NCBI GenBank assembly: GCA_027041035.1
Contig: JALULB010000032.1
Span: forward strand, 1 to 5,587
Direction: 5' to 3'
Length of the DNA stretch: 5,587 nt
Source: Sedimenticola sp.
GTDB lineage: Bacteria > Pseudomonadota > Gammaproteobacteria > Chromatiales > Chromatiaceae
Shown here: positions 1-5,288 of the stretch, in pieces
Layout: the number at the start of each line of letters is the position of its first letter
How positions within the stretch are numbered: position 1 is the stretch's first letter
Notes under the pieces: generated by a model
What the model was told of the DNA's origin: nothing
The model's input: only the letters and a program-made list of their open reading frames with translations
The model's database searches: none
Position numbers and translations under genes: made by a program

Positions 1-438
1 CGGCAGGCTCTGATCGGTGATGCGGTCGATGCACAGGGTGCATTTCTTCATCACCTTCTGCTTTTCGTCCAGTTCGCGCATACCGTAGGGGCAGGCCCAC
101 GAGCAGTACTTGCAGCCGATGCACTTGTCATAGTCGACCAGCACCACGCCGTTGTCCTCGCGCTTGTAGGACGCCCCGGTCGGACATACCGGCACGCACG
201 GCGGTTCCTCGCAGTGCAGGCAGCTCTTCGGGAAATGCACCGTCTCGGTGTTCGGAAACTCGCCGACCTCGTAGGTCTGCACGCGGTTGAAGAAGGTGCC
301 GGTGGGATCGGCGTCGTACGGATGGAAATCCGACATCGGTCCGGCCCAGCCGGAGGTGTTCCACTCCTTGCAACTGGTCACGCAGGCGTGACAGCCGACA
401 CACACGTTCAGGTCGATCACCAGGGCTAACTGTGTCAT
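1..438 (-). CDS. soeB: Sulfite dehydrogenase iron-sulfur subunit SoeB-like (3' end outside window)
   Basis: The electron-transfer subunit of a CISM-type molybdoenzyme, expected to carry electrons from the SoeA molybdenum site to a quinone-reducing membrane subunit. The first 146 residues are visible, starting MTQLALVIDLNVCVGCHACV. Cysteine groups seen are C13/C16/C19/C23, C73/C76/C81/C85 and C106/C109/C112/C116, and a fourth group begins at C133/C136. This is the ferredoxin-like four-[4Fe-4S] pattern of the DmsB/PsrB/NrfC family, and the remaining cysteines lie past the left edge. There is no signal peptide, which fits a cytoplasmic location. The start is ATG 438-436. A ribosome-binding site AGGA (449-446) overlaps the end of soeA, and only 4 bases separate the soeA stop from this start, so the two genes are very likely one transcript with coupled translation. 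Family membership is clear. The SoeB name, as opposed to another PsrB-like subunit, rests on the neighbouring SoeA-like protein. Confidence 0.88.
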   Translation of the reverse strand, partial: MTQLALVIDLNVCVGCHACVTSCKEWNTSGWAGPMSDFHPYDADPTGTFFNRVQTYEVGEFPNTETVHFPKSCLHCEEPPCVPVCPTGASYKREDNGVVLVDYDKCIGCKYCSWACPYGMRELDEKQKVMKKCTLCIDRITDQSLP

Positions 439-442
439 GTTC

Positions 443-3346
443 TCATCCTGCCTTTTTACCGAAGCGGCCAGCGAAGTAACTCAGCCAGCGGCCACGTTTT
501 GGTTCCTGACCGGGGTAGCGCTTGACCGCCTTGAAGCGCGGCCAAGTGGTCTTCTCCTCTTCCGCGCCAGCCTTGTAGACCTTCACCCGCTGGTCGAACC
601 AGGCCGCCTGTCCGGTGATCGGGTCGGAGTTCGACATGTGCGGGCCAGCCTCGCACGGCGGCAGTTCTTCCGGAATCACGTGATTCAACAGGAAGCCCTT
701 CCGGGATTCATTCGCCTTTGGCGACAGTCCCCAGAAGCCGGCCGCCTTGCCGATCGCGTTCCAGGTCCACACCGTGCCCGGCTCGACCGCCTCGGTGAAG
801 CGGCACATACAACGCACCTTGCCGGTCGGCGACTCGACCCAGATCCAGTCGCCATCATCGAAACCGTTGGCCGCGCCGGTCTTCGGATTGACCATCAGGT
901 AGTTGTGGGTATGGATCTGGCGCAGCCAGGCGTTTTGCGAATCCCACGAGTGATACATCGCCATCGGCCGCTGGGTCAGCGCGTTCAGCGGGTATTCGTG
1001 GGTATCGATGAGCTTGTTCATCAGCGTATCGCTGTAGAACGGCAGCGGATCGAAATGCGTTTCGACGCGTTCACGCAATCGCTCCGGCGGTTGGCGACCC
1101 GGGCGCTTGCCCTGCGCGGCGAGGCGAAACTTCTGCAATACCTCGGAGTACAGGTGCAGCGTGATCGGCTCGGCGTAGCGCGTCATGCCGTGGGCGCGCG
1201 CCCATTGCAGATAGCCCTTGTTCCAGTTGCGCATGTACTGGTACGAGCGCGGCAGTTCGTAGTGGTACAGGCAGTTGTTCTGCGCATACATCTCCCACTG
1301 GCGCGGGTTCGGCTCGCCCTTCAGGAACTTCTCGCCGCCCTTGCCGCGCCAACCGGCGAGAAAACCGATGCCGGAGCCGGGCGAGGTCTCGTAGTTGATG
1401 ACGAAATCCGGGTAGTCGCGATACTTGCGCGAGCCGTCCTCCTTGACGAAGGCCGGTAGCTTCAGGCGCGTGCCGAGTTCCACCAGCACCTCCTGGAACG
1501 GCTTGCATTCACCCTTCGGTTCGACCACCGGGATACGCACCGAATCCATCGGACCGGTATATTGCGAGATCGGCCGATCGAGCATCGACAGCGCATCGTG
1601 GCGCTCCAGGTAGGTGGTGTCCGGCAATACCAGATCGGCGAACGCGGTGGTCTCCGACTGGAAGGCGTCGCAGACGATCAAGAAAGGTATCTTGTATTCG
1701 CCGTCCTCGTCCTTGTCGGTGAGCATCTCGCGCACGCGCTCGGTGTTCATCGATGAGTTCCACGCCATGTTCGCCATGAACAGCAACAGCGTATCGATGC
1801 GGTACGGGTCGCCGCGCCACGTATTGGTGATGGCGTTGTGCATCAGGCCATGCACCGACAACGGATACTCCCACGAGAAGGCCTTGTCGATACGCAGCGG
1901 CTCGCCGTCGTCGTCGACGAACAGGTGCTCCGGCGCCGACGGCCAGCCCAACGGCATGCCGTCGAGCACGCTCTCCGGCTGTACCGCGTCGGCGCTGTTC
2001 GGCGGCTTCGGGCACGGCGGAATCGGGCGCGGGAACGGCGCCTTGTGGCGGAAGCCGCCCGGCCGGTCGATGGTGCCGAGCAGGGTCATCAGGATGCCCA
2101 GCGCGCGGATCGTCTGGAAGCCGTTGGAGTGCGCCGCCAGCCCGCGCATCGCGTGGAACGAGACCGGATTGCCGGTCACCGAGTTGTGCTCGTTGCCCCA
2201 GCAGTCGGTCCACTGGATCGGCAGCTCGATCTTGTGATCGCGCGCGGTGACGCCCATCTCGTGTGCCAGGCGGCGGATGGTGTCAGCCGGCACGCCGGTG
2301 ATGTTCTCGGCCCATTCCGCAGTGTATTCCTCGACGCGCTCCTTCAACAACTGGAAGGCCGGCTTCACCGGCGTGCCGTCGTCCAGCTCGAACTCGCCGA
2401 GCAGATAGGGATCGCAGCCCGGCGTGTGGGTGCCCATCGCGATATCCAGGTCACGGTCCCACCACAGCTTATTCTCGGGATCGAAGCAGCCTTCCTCGTA
2501 ATGCATCTCGACGCGCTTGAACATGCCGTGATCCTCGCGCTCGGGGTCATCGATGACCAGTTCCGCCGAATTCGAGTACTGCACGAGGAAATCACGGTCA
2601 TACAGACCCAGCTCGATGATCTCGCGGATGATCGCCAGCAGCAACGCGCCATCGGTGCCCGGCTTGATCGGCACCCATTCATCGGCGATCGCCGAGTAGC
2701 CGGTGCGCACCGGGTTCACCGAGATGAACTTGCCGCCATTGCGCTTGAACTTGGAGATATGGATCTTCAGCGGGTTGGAGTCGTGATCCTCGGCGGTGCC
2801 GAACATCACGAACAGCTTGGAACGATCCAGATCCGGTCCGCCGAACTCCCAGAACGAACCGCCGATGGTGTAGATCAGCCCGGCCGCCATGTTCACCGAA
2901 CAGAAGCCGCCGTGGGCGGCATAGTTCGGCGTGCCGAACTGCTTCGCGAACATCCCGGTCAGCGCCTGCATCTGGTCGCGACCGGTGAACAGCGCAAAGC
3001 GCTTCGGATCGGTCTTGCGCAGGTGGCTCAGGCGCTGTTCCATGATATCGAAGGCGCGATCCCAGGAGATCTCCTCGAACTGGGCCTCGCCACGTTCGGC
3101 GTTCGGCTTGCGCAACAGTGGCCGGGTCAGACGCCCCGGCGAATACTGCTTCATGATGCCGGAAGCACCCTTCGCGCAGATCACCCCCTGGTTGTGCGGG
3201 TGCTCGGGATTGCCCTCGATATGCCGCACCTGGCCTTCGCGCAAGGTGACACGGATACCACAGCGGCAGGCACACATGTAACAGGTCGTATTCTTGACCT
3301 CGGTACGGCCGATGTCGCGATCGGAGAGCGTTGCGGGGTCCTGCAT
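443..3346 (-). CDS. soeA: Molybdopterin oxidoreductase, sulfite dehydrogenase catalytic subunit SoeA-like
   Basis: Predicted catalytic subunit of the cytoplasmic sulfite:quinone oxidoreductase SoeABC (sulfite to sulfate), 967 aa with the chosen start. The N-terminal cluster motif is C22-x2-C25-x3-C29 with C57 (in NTTCYMCACRCGIRV and GVICAKG), which would bind the FS0 [4Fe-4S] cluster. Cys149 in HGGFCSVNMAAG is the probable molybdenum ligand by analogy with PsrA/PhsA relatives. The C-terminal molybdopterin-dinucleotide-binding domain covers roughly residues 790-900 (around YHSWDSQNAWLRQIH). There is no twin-arginine signal, unlike periplasmic Psr/Phs/Ttr relatives, and this is the main reason to favour SoeA. 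The frame is open further upstream to a GTG at 3400. ATG 3346-3344 is preferred because AAGGTG (3359-3354) sits 7 bases before it and the shorter protein starts just ahead of the cluster motif. It is intact, has ordinary GC-rich codon use and is followed directly by soeB. Another sulfur-compound CISM reductase is the main alternative. Confidence 0.87.
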   Translation of the reverse strand: MQDPATLSDRDIGRTEVKNTTCYMCACRCGIRVTLREGQVRHIEGNPEHPHNQGVICAKGASGIMKQYSPGRLTRPLLRKPNAERGEAQFEEISWDRAFDIMEQRLSHLRKTDPKRFALFTGRDQMQALTGMFAKQFGTPNYAAHGGFCSVNMAAGLIYTIGGSFWEFGGPDLDRSKLFVMFGTAEDHDSNPLKIHISKFKRNGGKFISVNPVRTGYSAIADEWVPIKPGTDGALLLAIIREIIELGLYDRDFLVQYSNSAELVIDDPEREDHGMFKRVEMHYEEGCFDPENKLWWDRDLDIAMGTHTPGCDPYLLGEFELDDGTPVKPAFQLLKERVEEYTAEWAENITGVPADTIRRLAHEMGVTARDHKIELPIQWTDCWGNEHNSVTGNPVSFHAMRGLAAHSNGFQTIRALGILMTLLGTIDRPGGFRHKAPFPRPIPPCPKPPNSADAVQPESVLDGMPLGWPSAPEHLFVDDDGEPLRIDKAFSWEYPLSVHGLMHNAITNTWRGDPYRIDTLLLFMANMAWNSSMNTERVREMLTDKDEDGEYKIPFLIVCDAFQSETTAFADLVLPDTTYLERHDALSMLDRPISQYTGPMDSVRIPVVEPKGECKPFQEVLVELGTRLKLPAFVKEDGSRKYRDYPDFVINYETSPGSGIGFLAGWRGKGGEKFLKGEPNPRQWEMYAQNNCLYHYELPRSYQYMRNWNKGYLQWARAHGMTRYAEPITLHLYSEVLQKFRLAAQGKRPGRQPPERLRERVETHFDPLPFYSDTLMNKLIDTHEYPLNALTQRPMAMYHSWDSQNAWLRQIHTHNYLMVNPKTGAANGFDDGDWIWVESPTGKVRCMCRFTEAVEPGTVWTWNAIGKAAGFWGLSPKANESRKGFLLNHVIPEELPPCEAGPHMSNSDPITGQAAWFDQRVKVYKAGAEEEKTTWPRFKAVKRYPGQEPKRGRWLSYFAGRFGKKAG

Positions 3347-3353
3347 GGCTGAA

Positions 3354-3359
3354 CACCTT
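3354..3359 (-). promoter_or_regulatory. Ribosome-binding site deciding the soeA start
   Basis: AAGGTG on the minus strand, 7 bases before ATG 3346-3344. The longer in-frame GTG start at 3400 has no comparable purine-rich site (preceded by ATGACTTGTC), so this site decides the annotated start. Confidence 0.6.
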
Positions 3360-3462
3360 GGTAACGGAAACAAAGAAAACCCTGTCACGACACTGGCCAC
3401 GACAAGTCATCACGTCCTGTAGCTATAGACCCCCGTTCCATGGGGCGCAAGAAACTTCGTTT

Positions 3463-3492
3463 ATTTTAATATTAGCCCTTGCTAATTTACAA
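3463..3492 (-). promoter_or_regulatory. Candidate soeAB promoter with operator-like dyad in the spacer
   Basis: On the minus strand a -35-like TTGTAA (3492-3487, 4 of 6 to consensus) is followed after 18 bases by a -10-like TAAAAT (3468-3463, 5 of 6). It lies in an AT-rich patch unlike the GC-rich surroundings, upstream of soeA. The implied leader is about 110 nt. The 18-base spacer is filled by a perfect inverted repeat (see the separate entry). Only one sequence is available, so the promoter assignment is a prediction from consensus matching. Confidence 0.4.
3471..3486. promoter_or_regulatory. Dyad ATTAGC-CCTT-GCTAAT, candidate regulator-binding site
   Basis: A perfect 6-bp inverted repeat with a 4-bp spacer, immediately between the predicted -10 and -35 elements of the soeA promoter. 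Dyads in this position are typical of repressor operators and of MerR-type activator sites. The AT-rich half-sites would also suit an ArsR-family (sulfur-responsive) regulator. No regulator gene is visible in the window, so the bound protein is unknown. It has no U-tract after the stem in either direction, so an intrinsic terminator is unlikely. Confidence 0.4.
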
Positions 3493-3527
3493 TCTAAAAT
3501 GCCCGTCTACTCCATCGGAGATACACA

Positions 3528-3535
3528 GGAAAAAC
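3528..3535. repeat. Target-site duplication, left copy (GGAAAAAC)
   Basis: The 8-bp GGAAAAAC directly abuts the left end of the miniature element and is repeated exactly at 3687-3694 directly abutting the right end. This is the hallmark of a transposition event that made an 8-bp staggered cut. Confidence 0.88.
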
Positions 3536-3548
3536 GTAACTACTCAGC
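3536..3548 (+). repeat. Terminal inverted repeat, left (GTAACTACTCAGC)
   Basis: Outer 13 bp of the miniature element, perfectly matched in reverse complement by 3674-3686. A near copy (11 of 12, GTAACTGCTCAG) occurs in direct orientation 30 bp further in, at 3566-3577. Confidence 0.88.
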
Positions 3549-3565
3549 GAGTCGTTCAAACATGG

Positions 3566-3598
3566 GTAACTGCTCAGATCGCCGCTGAAATGCGTCAG
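3566..3598 (+). repeat. Inner left arm of element hairpin
   Basis: A 33-bp segment containing GTAACTGCTCAG and CCGCTGAAATGCG. It matches the reverse complement of the right end (3654-3686) at 28 of 33 positions, including an unbroken 13-bp block. The pairing continues less perfectly inward through the A-rich CAAAAAATG (3606-3614) against CATTTTTG (3637-3644) to a central TTTACA-AG-TGTAAA. Confidence 0.8.
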
Positions 3599-3653
3599 AT
3601 CAAGGCAAAAAATGTGATTTTACAAGTGTAAATGACCATTTTTGAACGCAGAG

Positions 3654-3686
3654 CTGGCGCATTTCAGCGGTTAGCTGAGTAGTTAC
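3654..3686 (-). repeat. Right arm of element hairpin with terminal inverted repeat
   Basis: Reverse complement of the inner left arm at 28 of 33 positions. Its outer 13 bp (3674-3686) are the perfect partner of the left terminus at 3536-3548. Confidence 0.82.
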
Positions 3687-3694
3687 GGAAAAAC
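3687..3694. repeat. Target-site duplication, right copy (GGAAAAAC)
   Basis: Exact copy of 3528-3535, directly after the right terminus of the miniature element. Removing the element and one copy restores an uninterrupted intergenic sequence 8 bp downstream of the stop codon at 3703-3705. Confidence 0.88.
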
Positions 3695-3702
3695 AAGGGT
3701 TT

Positions 3703-4137
3703 TCAGAAGCGGGACTGCTTGATGATCTTGTAGCCGTAGGCGCTCTTCCAATCCCACGCATGGCCCGTCAGGTTCAGCATCGCCAGAGTCTCCGCGTGCT
3801 CAGGGGAGATGCGGCTGAAGCCGCACCCGTAGTTCACCCGTGGCCGACCGCGCTTGCTGGTATAGTCGGCACGTATGATGATCATGAAGCCGTGGCGTAG
3901 ATTCGACGACTCTTGCGGAAACACGACCTTATATCCTTTGTCGTGGAGACGCTGCTTGGCCTCTTGCAGCGCCAGGTAGGGATGCGCCTTGCCGGTCACC
4001 CAGACGATATCCAGTGCCGAACCGTCCTTCTTCGCGACCACGCAGACATTGCCACCCCTTGGTCCGTCCGCCGCGAAAGCGACATCGGACAGCATCGACG
4101 ACAGCAGAATGAAGAACAGCAGCCTGGGGATTAACAT
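3703..4137 (-). CDS. Hypothetical exported protein with signal peptide
   Basis: Not recognised. With the chosen start the product is 144 aa. Residues 1-22 (MLIPRLLFFILLSSMLSDVAFA) form a typical Sec signal peptide: an arginine, then a hydrophobic core, then AFA before Ala23. The mature domain of about 122 aa has just two cysteines, C32 and C105 (in NYGCGF), which could form a periplasmic disulfide. It mixes short hydrophobic strands (DIVWVTG, FMIIIRADY) with a helical stretch (LALQEAKQRLHDKGYK), suggesting a small alpha/beta fold. The frame is open to a GTG at 4167, but neither start has a strong ribosome-binding site. ATG 4137-4135 is preferred because it places the arginine and hydrophobic core at the very N terminus. 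It is divergent from the 4236 gene across 98 bp. It reads toward soeA but is separated from it by a mobile element and a likely promoter, so it is probably transcribed separately. Confidence 0.7.
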   Translation of the reverse strand: MLIPRLLFFILLSSMLSDVAFAADGPRGGNVCVVAKKDGSALDIVWVTGKAHPYLALQEAKQRLHDKGYKVVFPQESSNLRHGFMIIIRADYTSKRGRPRVNYGCGFSRISPEHAETLAMLNLTGHAWDWKSAYGYKIIKQSRF

Positions 4138-4222
4138 GCGTGCATGACAACCGTTGCGGGATTGCACAGAATAGCGACCCGATCACAGGCTTCTTTATCC
4201 TCTTCTCATTTTCCCATTTTCC

Positions 4223-4228
4223 TGGAGG
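4223..4228 (+). promoter_or_regulatory. Ribosome-binding site deciding the 4236 start
   Basis: TGGAGG lies 7 bases before ATG 4236. It rules out the longer in-frame GTG start at 4140, which would add 32 residues and has no such site. Confidence 0.75.
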
Positions 4229-4235
4229 CTCGACG

Positions 4236-4700
4236 ATGAGCAACGCTGAAGACACCTCGTCCCGGGTGTTCGACAAGGGCACGAAGATCTACACCGGCAT
4301 CCTGCTGCTGGTCGTGCTGGCGTTTGCCGGCCACTGGCTGTACACCTGGGTCGGCCAGATGAATTCGCCGCTCGGCAAGCTGAACGCCAAACTGGCTGCC
4401 GACCCGGAGCTGGCCGCCTACCCCTACCCGTTCCGGGTGATGCGCATCGACGGCGATACGGCGGTGATGGCCTCGCCGCGCTCGGCGGATTTCTCCGTAT
4501 TGCGCTTTCTCGATATCGTCCATCCGGAACTGAAGGGCGGCGACCCGAACAGCGCGCCATTGATCGCCGCGCAGAAGGAACTCGCGCATGCGCAGAAGCG
4601 CGCGAAGAAAACAGTCCTCGCCGAACCCGGCATCAAACACATAAAATGGGAATTGGACAAGCCCTGGTTGCGGCGACATGGCATCGAGTTCTACGACTGA
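4236..4700 (+). CDS. Hypothetical single-pass membrane protein
   Basis: Not recognised as a named family; 154 aa. A short charged N terminus (residues 1-17, with R10, K14 and K17) precedes one hydrophobic segment at about residues 18-40 (IYTGILLLVVLAFAGHWLYTWV). It is followed by a soluble region of about 114 aa with no cysteines. By the positive-inside rule the N terminus would be cytoplasmic and the C-terminal domain periplasmic. That domain contains FRVMRIDGDTAVMASPRSAD and a lysine-rich helical stretch (AQKELAHAQKRAKK), and ends in WLRRHGIEFYD. No catalytic motif is apparent. The start is fixed by a good ribosome-binding site. The gene is followed after 66 bp by the zinc-ribbon gene on the same strand, with no clear terminator between, so the two could be co-transcribed. 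Confidence 0.82.
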   Translation: MSNAEDTSSRVFDKGTKIYTGILLLVVLAFAGHWLYTWVGQMNSPLGKLNAKLAADPELAAYPYPFRVMRIDGDTAVMASPRSADFSVLRFLDIVHPELKGGDPNSAPLIAAQKELAHAQKRAKKTVLAEPGIKHIKWELDKPWLRRHGIEFYD

Positions 4701-4766
4701 TGTCCTGTTGCTATCGCCACCCGCCGCCCCCATTTCAAACAGACACGGGAATCACAGGAGAACAAC

Positions 4767-5288
4767 ATGAAACCCGAAGTGCCTAAAGATCCGATCGAAG
4801 TCCTCGGCGAAGCCTATGAGCTGATGCTGGAACGCGCGCTGGAACACCTGGAGAATGCCAAGGAAACCAGCAACAAGGCCATGCATACCTTCATCGACAA
4901 GGCGCGCGACACCGCCGTCGAGTTGGAGGAACTGACCGAGGAGGAAGCCGACAAGGTCGCCGCCGCGTTGAAGCGCGACATCCACGACGCAGCCAAATCA
5001 CTGCGCGAAGGCGGACAGGATTTTGCCACTTGGCTGGGTTTCGACATCGAACTGCTCGGCGATCGCCTGAAGGAGCAGTTCGCCAAAGCCGCCGACCCGA
5101 CCACCCTGGAACTGCTGGAGCTGAAGGAACAGGCCGCTTTGGCCCCTTACCATACCGGCGAACTGGTCGGTCCCGGCACGCTGGTCTGCGACAACTGCGG
5201 CGAGAAGCTGCATTTCCACAAGGTCAGCCACATCCCGCCCTGCCCGAAATGCAAGGGCACCAGCTTCCATCGGGAGCTCGGCGCATGA
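4767..5288 (+). CDS. DUF1451 / YbeL-like zinc-ribbon protein
   Basis: A 173-aa protein resembling the DUF1451 family (E. coli YbeL is a member), whose biochemical role is unknown. Residues 1 to about 125 are rich in Glu, Lys, Ala and Leu and almost free of proline after the first few residues, consistent with a long helical or coiled-coil region (for example LMLERALEHLENAKETSNKA). The C-terminal zinc ribbon has C141-x2-C144 (VCDNCGEKLHFHK) and C159-x2-C162 (PCPKCKG), so all four metal ligands are present and the protein looks complete. There is no signal peptide or membrane segment, so it should be cytoplasmic. The start ATG 4767 has AGGAG at 4756-4760, 6 bases upstream. Its stop overlaps the next start (ATGA), indicating translational coupling with the glycine-zipper gene. 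Confidence 0.88.
   Translation: MKPEVPKDPIEVLGEAYELMLERALEHLENAKETSNKAMHTFIDKARDTAVELEELTEEEADKVAAALKRDIHDAAKSLREGGQDFATWLGFDIELLGDRLKEQFAKAADPTTLELLELKEQAALAPYHTGELVGPGTLVCDNCGEKLHFHKVSHIPPCPKCKGTSFHRELGA

Larger units (their letters stand above)
3536..3686. mobile_element. Miniature inverted-repeat transposable element (MITE), 151 bp, IS66-like ends
   Basis: A non-coding element bounded by perfect 13-bp terminal inverted repeats, GTAACTACTCAGC at 3536-3548 and its reverse complement at 3674-3686. It is flanked on both sides by the 8-bp duplication GGAAAAAC. A second, inner left copy begins at 3566 (GTAACTGCTCAG). From there 3566-3598 matches the reverse complement of 3654-3686 at 28 of 33 positions, so most of the element folds into a long imperfect hairpin. 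No transposase or believable reading frame fits inside, so it must be moved in trans. Ends beginning GTAA plus 8-bp duplications are what is known for IS66-family elements, so an IS66-like transposase elsewhere in the genome is the likely partner; this attribution is inference. It lies between the stop of the upstream minus-strand gene and the soeA promoter and disrupts no gene. Confidence 0.85.

Noticed and set aside
128..403. 91-residue minus-strand frame overlapping soeB
   Set aside because: It is out of frame with soeB, whose own frame carries the full cysteine-cluster pattern; this one has no motif.
437..1459. 340-residue open frame on the plus strand opposite the soeA 3' part
   Set aside because: Same reason: low-complexity Arg/Ala/Leu translation with no motif, antisense to soeA.
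1838..3352. 504-residue open frame on the plus strand opposite soeA
   Set aside because: Antisense shadow of a GC-rich gene: arginine-, alanine- and histidine-rich composition, no recognisable domain, and it lies wholly opposite a well-supported molybdoenzyme.
3347..3400. Longer soeA start (GTG at 3400) adding MASVVTGFSLFPLPRCSA
   Set aside because: The extension looks faintly like a leader peptide, but it lacks a twin-arginine motif and a ribosome-binding site, whereas ATG 3346 has AAGGTG at 7 bases.
3431..3445. CCCC-GTTCCAT-GGGG stem in the soeA leader region
   Set aside because: Only 4 base pairs with a 7-base loop and no U-tract; too weak to call an attenuator or terminator.
3331..3588. 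85-residue plus-strand frame running through the soeA leader into the mobile element
   Set aside because: It crosses a promoter region and an element boundary, has no domain and uses codons unlike the neighbouring genes; it is chance.
3689..3705. AAAAC-AAGG-GTTTT weak dyad just after the stop of the exported-protein gene, as an intrinsic terminator
   Set aside because: Five A/T-rich base pairs cannot form a stable terminator stem, and part of it is the target-site duplication.
4140..4235. Longer N terminus for the 4236 membrane protein starting at GTG 4140
   Set aside because: There is no ribosome-binding site at 4140, and a strong TGGAGG sits 7 bases before ATG 4236.
4224..4733. Minus-strand frames opposite the 4236 membrane protein
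   Set aside because: Antisense shadows with arginine-rich translations; the plus-strand gene has a good start signal and a believable membrane segment.
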